From: a virus
IMG/VR virus record: IMGVR_UViG_3300047552_000148
Location: 1-59,084 of that record
Reading direction: 5' to 3' (one strand)
Length of the DNA: 59,084 bases
Shown: positions 48,348 to 56,518 of the stretch, in pieces
Numbering within the stretch: the stretch's first letter is position 1
How the letters are laid out: every line of letters begins with the position of its first letter
The notes under the pieces: model-generated
The model's input: the letters and a program-made list of their open reading frames with translations, nothing else
Database searches by the model: none
Told to the model about the DNA's origin: nothing
Translations under genes and position numbers: made by a program

Positions 48348-48760
48348 TACAGTACATCCTCATCTTCAGCAGACATAGGCGCACTTGCTGCATACGCCAC
48401 CAAGTCAGTTACAGTGATCTTCACAATGGAAGGACTGACACCAGACTTGTTCTTGTACTTCCAATCATATGTGCTAATCAAAGCTACAGCCTTGGAGCCG
48501 TTGCCAATCTCTTCAAAGATTTCATCACCATCTGTATCGAACAGCTTCATGGGCTTGCTGCTCTTGCAAGTGATGTAAGAGCCTTGGTCAGCCTTCTTAT
48601 CTTCACCCACCTTCACTTCAATGCCCATACCTTCCAAAGCCTCAACAGCTTTCTCAGACAAGTTGCAGAGGTCCATCTGGTATTTACCAGACATCTCATT
48701 CACTTTGTTGTTCTGACACCAGAAGATGGTGGCTTTAATCTTTGCACGTTCGTTGCTCAT
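48347..48760 (-). CDS. Single-stranded DNA-binding protein, gp2.5-like
   Basis: A 137-residue protein starting MSNERAKIKATIFWCQNN. Recognisable parts: K-Y-Q-M-D-L-C-N-L-S-E-K-A-V-E-A-L, Y-I-T-C-K-S, I-G-N-G-S-K-A, K-N-K-S-G-V-S-P-S-I-V-K, and an acidic tail (MSAEDEDVL), as in T7-type SSBs, whose C-terminal acids bind polymerase and helicase. It lies between polymerase and exonuclease genes. AAGGAAAC precedes the chosen ATG. Confidence 0.75.
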   Translation of the reverse strand: MSNERAKIKATIFWCQNNKVNEMSGKYQMDLCNLSEKAVEALEGMGIEVKVGEDKKADQGSYITCKSSKPMKLFDTDGDEIFEEIGNGSKAVALISTYDWKYKNKSGVSPSIVKITVTDLVAYAASAPMSAEDEDVL

Positions 48761-48794
48761 AAAAGTTTCCTTAAGGTTGTTGCCTACCAATGTT

Positions 48795-50882
48795 TCAGAG
48801 GGTAGGCTTCTCTGTTATCACCAACTTGTTAGCTTCACTAATGTAGTAGTCGAAGTTTAAGTCGTCTCTATTATAGTCGCTAATGTTGTTGCAAATCTTA
48901 ACATCCCAATCGGTATCAATGCCAAGTCGTCTGTCTTCTCCACCAACAACAAGAGGTGGCATAATCTTTACAAGTTTACCACCACTATTGCTAATGTAAT
49001 AGCGGCAGATGTTCTGTTGTTCAATGTCAGTGTTGTCTTTTACCAACACCAGCTTGCTGCTGCGTGGTACTTTGGTGCGCAAGAGGAAGTCGTATTTGTT
49101 TTGATGGTTGCTTATAAATTGAGCAACGTCTTCACCACGTAGCATAGCTGCCTCTGCTGCCATCGGTATCACTAAGCCACCTTGGTTTTGATGCCAACCT
49201 AAACTCTCGTATTGATACTGCCCCTTGCGTTTCACTTTCCCGTTTGTGTACACAGCAATGTAGTTGTTGACATCGCGGATGTACATAGCGGAATAGAAAG
49301 CAAACTCAAGCTGTAGCCCGACCTGCTTCTGCCAAGCTGTACACACATCGTCATAACGCTGACGTTGATTACGTGGTAGCTTCACAGTTACACCGTCAGT
49401 GTTGACCTGTATCAATGTCAACCCTTCAATGGATAGCAATTGCTCAGCCAACAGGCACAGACTAAGCTGCCCATTCACCGTGATGGTCATGGTGTATTTG
49501 GGGTCGTAGAACGGGCTGTATTGGTTGTTGCTGTCTCCGTACACACCGTTCAACGCCAGCTTCAGCATAGCGTTCTCAGCGCTTCCTTTAGGTGTGTTCT
49601 TACGTTGTTGATACAGGTCTTCGTAGATGTTGCAAAACTCTTCACCTAAGTGTTCGGGGTAGACACGATTGGCAATGGCAATGTTGGGATACATTGAACT
49701 AACATCTGCGTCCACAATCTCATACTCTTCGTCTTCCTTCACAGCCTGCGAAGAAATGCTACCGTGAATACCACCAGTACCGAAGTCGAAACGGAATCCG
49801 TCAACAACAACATTCAAGTTCTCAGCTTCGTTCCATGTCTTCCAATAAGAGTATTGCGCTTCACCTTTCTTCTTAGCCTTCAGTTCCACCTTCTCTACCC
49901 AGCCTTCTGGATATTCTTGTTTGAAAGCAGCAACGTCTTCCGGTGTTGGTTCACCCTTGAACTTCTTACGCATCTTCTCCATGTGTGCAAACATCGACAC
50001 CTTACCTAACAAGTGTTCAGGCAAGTCAGAGAATACACCTTTAGTTTCAGAGATAGTTTGTTTAGCGAACCATTCAAAGACAGTGTTGAATTCAGGACGA
50101 GTGAAGTTGTAATAGTTGAATAAGCAATCGCCAATGTTAATTGTTGGTCGCTTAGTCTGATTCATTACACGCTTACCATTGTCATCAATCTTGTAGCAAG
50201 AATGTGGCAGAGCTTTCTCAAGCTGCATAATGAAATAGTCTTTACCAATCTTTGTATCGTTGTGGTTTAGAAAGTTACGGCGATACTTCTTAGTAAGCTG
50301 TTCACGAAAGCCAATCATTTCCTTTGACACGTTGTAGAACTGGAGCGTTTCTGTAACATCGTGAGCGTTGTATTTCAACAGCACATCCATCTGATCTTCC
50401 GTTAGCTCAGTACCAACAGGGAAGGGCAGGTCTTCGATGGTGTCAGACTTCATGTTAAATTGAAGCATCTTCAGCGAGGTTGCTCTGGCTTTGTTGTCGA
50501 AGTGCCATATCTTGTACAGATCAATCTGCTTCACGTACGTATCAGCTAAGCTAATCGTTTTAGCGAAGTCATCTTGACCTGTCTTGATCTGTTCCATTGC
50601 CAACTTGTACGCCTTAATGGCAACAGCTTTACCGGATACACCAGTGGCTTTTTTACGCACCTCTAACAATCCATGCACAACAGGATAGTCAAAGCTGATG
50701 TTGTTGTATCCAACGAGTCTGTCCTTAGACGCACGTAAGACATCAAGGAAGGCGTACACTTCCCCGATCTGATTCTTGCGAGTAGAGCATTCAAACAACT
50801 TCAGATCAGTACCGTCTTCTTTGATGGCACAGAAGCTGAAGATGTTAGGGAAAGTCTCTATATCGTACACCCAATCAGCCAT
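48795..50882 (-). CDS. DNA polymerase, family B
   Basis: A 695-residue polymerase. Exonuclease motif I is W-V-Y-D-I-E-T-F-P-N at the N-terminus, with L-V-G-Y-N-N-I-S-F-D-Y for Exo II and Y-N-A-H-D-V for Exo III. Polymerase motifs: D-A-D-V-S-S-M-Y-P-N (A), L-A-L-N-G-V-Y-G-D (B), Q-V-N-T-D-G-V (C, where D-T-D-S is usual). It replicates the genome together with the primase-helicase and SSB. No protein-priming insertions are obvious. Start overlaps the small gene upstream. Confidence 0.9.
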   Translation of the reverse strand: MADWVYDIETFPNIFSFCAIKEDGTDLKLFECSTRKNQIGEVYAFLDVLRASKDRLVGYNNISFDYPVVHGLLEVRKKATGVSGKAVAIKAYKLAMEQIKTGQDDFAKTISLADTYVKQIDLYKIWHFDNKARATSLKMLQFNMKSDTIEDLPFPVGTELTEDQMDVLLKYNAHDVTETLQFYNVSKEMIGFREQLTKKYRRNFLNHNDTKIGKDYFIMQLEKALPHSCYKIDDNGKRVMNQTKRPTINIGDCLFNYYNFTRPEFNTVFEWFAKQTISETKGVFSDLPEHLLGKVSMFAHMEKMRKKFKGEPTPEDVAAFKQEYPEGWVEKVELKAKKKGEAQYSYWKTWNEAENLNVVVDGFRFDFGTGGIHGSISSQAVKEDEEYEIVDADVSSMYPNIAIANRVYPEHLGEEFCNIYEDLYQQRKNTPKGSAENAMLKLALNGVYGDSNNQYSPFYDPKYTMTITVNGQLSLCLLAEQLLSIEGLTLIQVNTDGVTVKLPRNQRQRYDDVCTAWQKQVGLQLEFAFYSAMYIRDVNNYIAVYTNGKVKRKGQYQYESLGWHQNQGGLVIPMAAEAAMLRGEDVAQFISNHQNKYDFLLRTKVPRSSKLVLVKDNTDIEQQNICRYYISNSGGKLVKIMPPLVVGGEDRRLGIDTDWDVKICNNISDYNRDDLNFDYYISEANKLVITEKPTL

Positions 50883-51021
50883 AGCGATTCAGCACCTGTA
50901 ACATTTCGTTAATACTTTGCAACACCCTTATCTGATCCATCGGCTCCAGCTTATTCCACGTAGGAACATTACCGCCCCACTTAGCTCTGATGGCTTCCCA
51001 ATACTTCTCAACATCACTCAT
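50875..51021 (-). CDS. 48-residue protein upstream of polymerase
   Basis: MSDVEKYWEAIRAKWGGNVP then TWNKLEPMDQIRVLQSINEM. It begins eight bases inside the end of the gene before it and ends eight bases inside polymerase, so translation is coupled. Helical; function unknown. Confidence 0.65.
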   Translation of the reverse strand: MSDVEKYWEAIRAKWGGNVPTWNKLEPMDQIRVLQSINEMLQVLNRYG

Positions 51022-51181
51022 TATCTTTCTCCGTTGTCGTGTCCTTGAATGTCTCAGCCAGCTTCACTAGCTCTTCCTTCTTAGGCTCGTCTTTGTTAAA
51101 GATAGCTGCCCAACGCTCTGCCCATTCTTCGTCAGCAATGGAGCGAGGGCGCTGTGTACTTCCCTTGCCTCCATCGCTCAT
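51014..51181 (-). CDS. Charged 55-residue protein
   Basis: MSDGGKGSTQRPRSIADEEW, then AERWAAIFNKDEPKKEELVK. The Arg-rich start with Ile-Ala-Asp-Glu-Glu-Trp followed by a helix is typical of tiny proteins in phage replication operons. Four- to eight-base overlaps on both sides. Function unknown. Confidence 0.65.
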   Translation of the reverse strand: MSDGGKGSTQRPRSIADEEWAERWAAIFNKDEPKKEELVKLAETFKDTTTEKDNE

Positions 51182-51393
51182 AGCTTTGCTCCATAGTGTT
51201 CAGCCACCAGCCTTACAGCCTTGCGCAGCTTCTTTGTTTGTTGAGCTTCCTCGTCTGGGTCAAAGCTAAAGCGTGGTACGCCTGCTGGCTCAGACAAGTC
51301 GTTATACAAATCGCGTAGCTCACCAACAACAACTTCATCAACGAGGTCGTGCAATGCGCTGTTGATGGCGGCGTTCTTGTGGAATACGGTCAT
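51178..51393 (-). CDS. 71-residue protein
   Basis: An acidic then basic helical protein (VDEVVVGELRDLYNDLSEPA, KKLRKAVRLVAEHYGAKL). Overlaps the primase-helicase stop and the next start by four bases. No family recognised. Confidence 0.65.
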   Translation of the reverse strand: MTVFHKNAAINSALHDLVDEVVVGELRDLYNDLSEPAGVPRFSFDPDEEAQQTKKLRKAVRLVAEHYGAKL

Positions 51394-53000
51394 AGCAGTT
51401 CTCCTTCTGGTTCGTCTTCAATTTCAAACATTCTACCTGTCTCTTTATTGTAAAGGAGGTTGCAAGCAGGTCCGGTGGTCCCGCTCCAGCGGTTCTTTAA
51501 AACCCTTACCTTTGTTGTATTTCTGACAACAAGGTCTTCAGCTTGCCCGTTGCGCTCAAGTCCAATCACCATATCGCTAAGCTGCGCAATGGATGCACTA
51601 CCACGTAGCTGAGCCAGCGATGTAGCTGCGCCTTCTTCATGGCCTTTGTCGCTTGGTCGTTTCAAATGCGACACAACGATGAGAGCAATGTTTGTTTCCT
51701 GCACCAACGTACGCAGCTTCGTCATAATTTCATCAATGGCTTTGCGTTCATCCCCGTTCTCTTGCGAAGAGATAATGATACTAAGGTGGTCGAGGAAAAT
51801 GTATTTAGTTCCCAATGCCTTAGCCATGTAGCGCACACGGTTGATGATATTCTCAATTGAACTGGAGCCGAAGTGGTTGAATAGATACATGCGACCTGTG
51901 CCCAACGTCTTCTCGAAAGCGTCTTTGCGCTCTACATCAGACACTGATACATCAGGTAAATGCAAGGGCACATTAGCAGCCAATGACATCAACGACAACG
52001 CAGTCTTACGCACACTCTCTTCCATAAACATCAAGCCAATGTTGTCGTTTGTTTCTTGCAGCAGATGCCAAATGATTTCACGCAGCACTTGGCTTTTACC
52101 TAAGCCGCTGCCTGCTGTGACGGTTACGAGTTCACCTTGCCTAATACCGTAGGTGAGTTCGTTCAAGCCCTTCCACGGATACATACAGTCTGCTGGGGCC
52201 ATAGGCTTGCACACTTCATCCCACAGCGTAGAGCCAGACACTATGCCATCAGGTACATACACCTCAGCCTGCCACCAACGATTGACATAGGCTGCTTCCT
52301 TGCCTGCTACGAGCCAATCGTTAGCATCTTTCAAGTCTGGCACTGGCTTAAATATCTTGCACTTGCTACCAAACAACTCAGCCACTTCCTTCGCAGCCTT
52401 CTGCCCCGGAGCATCACCGTCAAAGTTGATGATGATGTTCTCAAAGCTGTTGAGATATTCGTACTGTGCCTTGCAATCTTTTAATGCTGATGCTGCACCG
52501 TTGCGGATAGATACAACAGGCCACTTGCTGCCTGTCATTTGGTAGATTGAAAGGCAATCAATTTCGCCTTCACAAGCCGTTATGTATTTACCTCCTGATG
52601 GAAACAGTTGTTGTCCAAACAGCGTGCCTTTGCTCCAGCTACCTTCAGCACTAAACTGCTTATCCTTAAGACTACGCACCTTCATAGCAACAAGCTGTGA
52701 GTCTTTGTCGTAATAAGGAAAGTAGATGTTGTCTTTGTGTTGAACAACACCAAACCTCTCCAGTGTGCTTTTGTTTAGTTTACGTTCTGTCCATGTAATG
52801 CTACTACCCTCGTTGTATTTTGCATGGAAGGAGCGATCAATCTTGTCGTCTGTTGTGTCTATCGTTGTCATATCTATATCGTCTGTCGGTGGTGAATAGG
52901 TGTTGCAAACAAAGCAGTAGGTGCTGTAGTCATCATTCATAGATGCGCCATCACTACTACCACATTGTTCACATGCGATGTGTGTGCGAATGAACGTCAT
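51390..53000 (-). CDS. Primase-helicase, T7 gp4-like
   Basis: A 536-residue protein. The zinc-binding domain has C-E-Q-C and C-F-V-C. The TOPRIM part has I-T-A-C-E-G-E-I-D-C and I-I-N-F-D-G-D-A-P-G-Q-K. The DnaB-type helicase has Walker A T-A-G-S-G-L-G-K-S, Walker B Y-I-F-L-D-H-L, and R-N-T-T-K-V-R-V-L-K-N-R near the end. It unwinds DNA and makes primers at the fork. The polymerase gene follows after three tiny genes. Confidence 0.93.
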   Translation of the reverse strand: MTFIRTHIACEQCGSSDGASMNDDYSTYCFVCNTYSPPTDDIDMTTIDTTDDKIDRSFHAKYNEGSSITWTERKLNKSTLERFGVVQHKDNIYFPYYDKDSQLVAMKVRSLKDKQFSAEGSWSKGTLFGQQLFPSGGKYITACEGEIDCLSIYQMTGSKWPVVSIRNGAASALKDCKAQYEYLNSFENIIINFDGDAPGQKAAKEVAELFGSKCKIFKPVPDLKDANDWLVAGKEAAYVNRWWQAEVYVPDGIVSGSTLWDEVCKPMAPADCMYPWKGLNELTYGIRQGELVTVTAGSGLGKSQVLREIIWHLLQETNDNIGLMFMEESVRKTALSLMSLAANVPLHLPDVSVSDVERKDAFEKTLGTGRMYLFNHFGSSSIENIINRVRYMAKALGTKYIFLDHLSIIISSQENGDERKAIDEIMTKLRTLVQETNIALIVVSHLKRPSDKGHEEGAATSLAQLRGSASIAQLSDMVIGLERNGQAEDLVVRNTTKVRVLKNRWSGTTGPACNLLYNKETGRMFEIEDEPEGELL

Positions 53001-53320
53001 TGTTCTTTCTTCTTAGCTGCTCTGGCTTTGCTGTATACATGAAAGCGCTTGGTTGCTAGCAACGCTGCGTCTCTGTCTTTGCTCAAGCCGTAGATGGTTC
53101 CGTGAGTTTCGTTCTCTTCACGCTTACGCTTAACAACCTCTGTCATTATCTCAGAAGCTGTGCGCTTACCTACTGCTTTGGCTTTGAAATAGTCGTCTGT
53201 TGCAAACACGGTAGGCTCACCAGTGTTCCAATCGAAGACGCTCTTAGGCTTTGTTGGTGGCATATATATAAATCTTTGTTTGATGTGGCAGTATTTAATC
53301 AAGTCTGACAATGAAGACAT
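52997..53320 (-). CDS. Basic hypothetical protein, 107 residues
   Basis: Starts MSSLSDLIKYCHIKQRFIYM; the ATG at 53320 overlaps the thyX stop (TAATG) with AGGAGA eight bases upstream. A second ATG at 53263 (MPPTKPK) is also possible. The C-terminus is strongly basic (KRFHVYSKARAAKKKEQ), suggesting nucleic-acid contact. Overlaps primase-helicase by four bases. Confidence 0.65.
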   Translation of the reverse strand: MSSLSDLIKYCHIKQRFIYMPPTKPKSVFDWNTGEPTVFATDDYFKAKAVGKRTASEIMTEVVKRKREENETHGTIYGLSKDRDAALLATKRFHVYSKARAAKKKEQ

Positions 53321-54000
53321 TAAACTTCTCCTACTAAAGCCGACCAAGAATGTGGGAAGAGTGGCTTAATTATCTCAGCCATTGGCTCTGCTAGTTCTCG
53401 CACTTCCACCTGTGCGTGTGGGTCAAGACGTAGTTTGCAAGCACGAGCAAATGCAGCCAAGCTACCTGTCTCAATCCACTCAGTCATCATGCTCTGAGGC
53501 AGCACCATACGTGCCTGCTCTGGAGCAACGCCATCTTCTAGCAGATGTTGATAGACCTGTGCCGAGCTTCTGTTGTAGCTGGCAATAACCTCGTTGATGA
53601 TGTGAGCGTGATCTACCTCTTCGTTCTTGCTGCCTTGCTTAACATTGTCTGCACGTTTACGCCACATTGCAGGCATGTAGAAGGTTGGTTCTTCATCAAC
53701 ATATCTGCGGCTAGTCTCGTTACGTGTTATCCCTATCATGTGCTTGAACCATTGACGAGCAACGAAGATGGGAGCGCTGATACGAAAGCTCAGTTGTGGA
53801 TGCGAGAAGGGCGACCAATGGTTATGTTTAGCAAGGTATTGAATAAGTTTAATATCACGATCAGCTAATATACCTAAGTCTTGTTTACGAAATCCCGCTT
53901 TAACTTCCCACTCACTTTCCTTAGCCATTGAAACCCTTGCCGCATTGCAGATCGTCAAGTCAGTTCCTAAAACATCAATAAGTTGTACATTAATTTTCAT
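53320..54000 (-). CDS. thyX: Flavin-dependent thymidylate synthase
   Basis: A 226-residue ThyX. The signature appears as A-R-Q-W-F-K-H-M-I-G-I-T-R-N-E-T-S-R-R-Y-V-D, with Q-S-M-M-T-E-W near residue 165 and L-R-L-D-P-H-A-Q-V-E-V-R. It methylates dUMP with FAD/NADPH and folate. Partner of the ribonucleotide reductase in building dTTP for phage DNA. Confidence 0.92.
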   Translation of the reverse strand: MKINVQLIDVLGTDLTICNAARVSMAKESEWEVKAGFRKQDLGILADRDIKLIQYLAKHNHWSPFSHPQLSFRISAPIFVARQWFKHMIGITRNETSRRYVDEEPTFYMPAMWRKRADNVKQGSKNEEVDHAHIINEVIASYNRSSAQVYQHLLEDGVAPEQARMVLPQSMMTEWIETGSLAAFARACKLRLDPHAQVEVRELAEPMAEIIKPLFPHSWSALVGEV

Positions 54001-54233
54001 AGAATAGAATAAACAATAAAGCCAAAGATAGAAACAGCAGCGATGATGACGATGATGGCATCAGGCAAGAAGATGTCGGGCTGCTGTACTACCTGTGTGA
54101 TAGGATGTAGTATAGCGTTGCGCCTAGCTCTACGACATTCCTTACACACACTATAGAGCTTGTCTTTCTTTGTTGCGTCTTTATGAAAACCGCTAGTGTC
54201 TTTAACGGCTCCGCAACTGGGGCATAGTTTCAT
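53997..54233 (-). CDS. Zinc-ribbon membrane protein
   Basis: A 78-residue protein. The N-terminal ribbon (L-C-P-S-C-G-A-V-K-D-T-S-G-F-H-K-D, C-K-E-C-R-R-A-R-R) is the same type as that found in the EndoVII-like genes here, but instead of a nuclease it carries a C-terminal transmembrane helix (AIIVIIAAVSIFGFIVYSIL). It may be a domesticated ribbon anchored in the membrane. Function unknown. Confidence 0.68.
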   Translation of the reverse strand: MKLCPSCGAVKDTSGFHKDATKKDKLYSVCKECRRARRNAILHPITQVVQQPDIFLPDAIIVIIAAVSIFGFIVYSIL

Positions 54234-54384
54234 TGTGAAGTTCCTTATCTATTGAGGGTTGAAGAAGATGTTGAGTGAGTAGGATAGCAACATATAAGTA
54301 GTAATTGTGTATGCCTTTGTGAATCATATGTTGCTCACGCAACAACTGTATACAATCAGCAACACCACGTTGATAGCTGTTCAT
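54202..54384 (-). CDS. 60-residue protein after integrase
   Basis: Starts MNSYQRGVADCIQLLREQHM with ATG overlapping the integrase stop. A Tyr/Ile/Leu-rich middle follows. It overlaps the next gene by 32 bases. Supported mainly by coupling; function unknown. Confidence 0.55.
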   Translation of the reverse strand: MNSYQRGVADCIQLLREQHMIHKGIHNYYLYVAILLTQHLLQPSIDKELHNETMPQLRSR

Positions 54385-55466
54385 GCTTGACCTCTCATAT
54401 CAAACGCCACTGTAGCAGATTTTAAGCTGTGTCGCAGGTAAGGCGTCAAGGAATGTGCTGTAGCGTGGCCTGAAACAGACATCACGTTAGTGACAGGCAC
54501 ACCCACCTCAAGCAACTCCGTGATGGCAGTGCGGCGTAGATCGCGTAGCTGTAGCTCAGGTGGCAGCTTGGCTGCTTCCATTATATCGTTAGCTATCTTA
54601 GACAAGGCAGTGAGCGTGTAAGGCACTGGCTTGCTGCTACGTTTCACATTAGGCACAATGTATGGCTGCCAGCCTAGCTCTTTATGTTGCTGCTTCAACA
54701 TAGCCTGCAACGATGCAGGTGTAGGCAGTGTCACTTTAGCACGGCGCTTACTCTGTGTCAGTGTTAGTACACCAGTGTCTACGTTGTAGCAAGACCATGT
54801 GAGCATACGCATGTCACCTAGACGCTGCGCCCATGAGTAGGCCATGTAAGCAAGCAAGCCTATGTTGCGCCATTCATATTTGGTGAAGGCTGTGTCCATG
54901 AAAGCCTTAACGTGTTCCTTCTCCCACGTTACACGGCGTGGCTTGTCTGTTTGCTTCACTACATCAGTGAAGACGTTATATTTAGTATACCCATTACGGA
55001 TGGCATAGCTCATAAGCAAACGATAGACAGCTAAGCTGTGGTTGGATAGGCTAACAGACTTTGAAGAGTGCATGTCGTATATTCTTTGAGCAGCAGGTGT
55101 AGACAAGTCACACAGTCGTGTCTTTGCCAGTGTTGTGCCTGCTGTCTTGCTGCCTAGCCAATACGACAAGTAGTAGGCGTAGTCTTGCTTAGTCTTTGGT
55201 TGTAGCTTGATGTATTCGTTAGACTGCTTGTATGCAGCAACAACGTCACCAACATTAGACTTCTCTGATAGCTGCTTCAATCTACTACGCTCATTGCGCC
55301 ATTCGTCAAGTAGAAGATTTTGCTCTTCGCAAAACTTCAGCGCTTCATCGTAGTTGTCGGTGAGGGTACAACGCTTCACTATGCCAGCTTCAACAGCGTC
55401 TGCTGGAGGAACATAGCGGTAGTTGCCGTTGGGGCTGTCTTGCATGTAACGTGAATATGTTTTCAT
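54381..55466 (-). CDS. Tyrosine recombinase (integrase)
   Basis: A 361-residue phage integrase. An Arm/core-binding N-terminal half (KLQPKTKQDYAYYLSYWLGS) is followed by the catalytic domain: Q-R-L-G-D-M-R-M-L (first Arg), T-Q-S-K-R-R-A-K-V (Lys of the beta hairpin), L-R-D-L-R-R-T-A (second Arg; the usual preceding His is Arg), S-G-H-A-T-A-H and T-P-Y-L-R-H-S with the nucleophile Tyr. I start at 55466 (MKTYSRYMQD). No excisionase or CI-type repressor is recognised, so use for lysogeny is uncertain; resolving concatemers or dimers is an alternative. Confidence 0.88.
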   Translation of the reverse strand: MKTYSRYMQDSPNGNYRYVPPADAVEAGIVKRCTLTDNYDEALKFCEEQNLLLDEWRNERSRLKQLSEKSNVGDVVAAYKQSNEYIKLQPKTKQDYAYYLSYWLGSKTAGTTLAKTRLCDLSTPAAQRIYDMHSSKSVSLSNHSLAVYRLLMSYAIRNGYTKYNVFTDVVKQTDKPRRVTWEKEHVKAFMDTAFTKYEWRNIGLLAYMAYSWAQRLGDMRMLTWSCYNVDTGVLTLTQSKRRAKVTLPTPASLQAMLKQQHKELGWQPYIVPNVKRSSKPVPYTLTALSKIANDIMEAAKLPPELQLRDLRRTAITELLEVGVPVTNVMSVSGHATAHSLTPYLRHSLKSATVAFDMRGQA

Positions 55467-55541
55467 GGCTGTGAAGTTTAGTTGCTGGAGCAGAGTTGTC
55501 AATCTTATCTGTTGTTGTCGCACAACAGCAAGCGTTATTAG

Positions 55542-55736
55542 CTAAGCATTGTCTGTTTGTAAAGCATTGTTTTCAACAGCGGCTTCTTCCTTAAGACGTT
55601 GCATTGCATGTTTGATGCAGCTTATGCACATATAGCGTGTCTTGTCTGGATTGACCAGTGCAAGCTGCCCTGTCTTTACTTCAGCTTTGCAGAAGCTGCA
55701 TAGCTGCTTTGGTTTGATGAAGGGTATTGTTGTCAT
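55542..55736 (-). CDS. Stand-alone ClpX-type zinc finger protein
   Basis: A 64-residue protein whose L-C-S-F-C-K-A-E, then R-Y-M-C-I-S-C-I-K-H-A-M-Q-R-L-K-E-E, matches the N-terminal zinc-binding domain of ClpX (C-S-F-C-G-K...I-C-D-E-C-V-x-L-C), with about 19 residues between the pairs. There is no AAA+ part. In ClpX this domain dimerises and binds substrates and adaptors, so a phage copy could poison or redirect ClpXP. This is inference; it could be just another treble-clef finger. Confidence 0.7.
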   Translation of the reverse strand: MTTIPFIKPKQLCSFCKAEVKTGQLALVNPDKTRYMCISCIKHAMQRLKEEAAVENNALQTDNA

Positions 55737-55990
55737 TTTGTTTTTTTCATTGTATTAATACAATCGTTCCAACCTCTGTTGTATTCGCCTTGCCATCCGT
55801 AGTCAGCACCACCAACTGGGAAGCGTTTCTCCACCGGCTTTTCTTGCAGTGCCTCCCACTTCGCATTCACTGCGGCTTCGATTGCTCTGGCAAACTTTGT
55901 GGCTTCTGTGAATCCGACTTCATGTTTCCAATCATCTCCATCAGGAATGATTTCTTTGATTTCTTCATCCGTCAACGGTGTCGGTTTCAT
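55733..55990 (-). CDS. Early accessory protein, 85 residues
   Basis: Starts MKPTPLTDEEIKEIIPDGDD, contains FARAIEAAVNAKWEALQEKP and a C-terminal R-G-W-N-D-C-I-N. The 'L-T-D-E-E-I...F-A-R-A-I-E' pattern is common in small phage proteins of beta- and gammaproteobacterial phages. Function unknown. Confidence 0.65.
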   Translation of the reverse strand: MKPTPLTDEEIKEIIPDGDDWKHEVGFTEATKFARAIEAAVNAKWEALQEKPVEKRFPVGGADYGWQGEYNRGWNDCINTMKKTK

Positions 55991-56303
55991 ACATCCCCTT
56001 CAGTGCTTTATCACGCAGTCGCACAAACTCGCACTGTCCACAACGACACTGAGCGCCGTATGCCAGTGTGTGTTCACTGTGCGTAGATTGCCCCAACGCC
56101 TCCCGCAACCGCTGGTTATGCGCCTTCAACGCCTCACGCTCATCAGCCATAATCTGTAAGTGCTTGCAGTCCATACGCAGCTGGTTGTTCGCTGCTTCTA
56201 ACTCGCGGATGCGCTTCGTCAACCAAATGTCTGGTACAGGCAATGGATCGCCAAGCACAACATCTTGGAAGCGGCTCGGGTCTTTCATGTGGTCGTAAGT
56301 CAT
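55965..56303 (-). CDS. Coiled-coil protein with Cys cluster
   Basis: A 112-residue protein: R-I-R-E-L-E-A-A-N-N-Q-L-R coiled coil followed by C-R-C-G-Q-C and a short helix. Overlaps its neighbours by 26 and four bases. The coil-plus-metal-site design may support dimerisation. Function unknown. Confidence 0.62.
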   Translation of the reverse strand: MTYDHMKDPSRFQDVVLGDPLPVPDIWLTKRIRELEAANNQLRMDCKHLQIMADEREALKAHNQRLREALGQSTHSEHTLAYGAQCRCGQCEFVRLRDKALKGMYETDTVDG

Positions 56304-56518
56304 ACATCCCCCTTCAGTGCCTTCTCAGCAGCGTCATAAATATCAGTTGGGCAGTCTGCCCGTAGTGTGCAAGCCATCATGCCGACAAGAGCGTTGCGGT
56401 AACGTGCAGCGTTTGCATGTGCTTCAGCGAGTTGGGTGCGTAGTGCATCACGTTCGTTGCGGTACTCAACCATCTTGGCGACAACCTCATCCCAAGTCAT
56501 TCGTCTTTCAGTAGTCAT
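56300..56518 (-). CDS. Short coiled-coil protein, 72 residues
   Basis: MTTERRMTWDEVVAKMVEYR, then a charged coil (NERDALRTQLAEAHANAARY) and a helical end with YDAAEKALKG. The last motif is shared with the small genes at 58501-58910 (AIDAAKGVL), hinting at common descent. Confidence 0.62.
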   Translation of the reverse strand: MTTERRMTWDEVVAKMVEYRNERDALRTQLAEAHANAARYRNALVGMMACTLRADCPTDIYDAAEKALKGDV

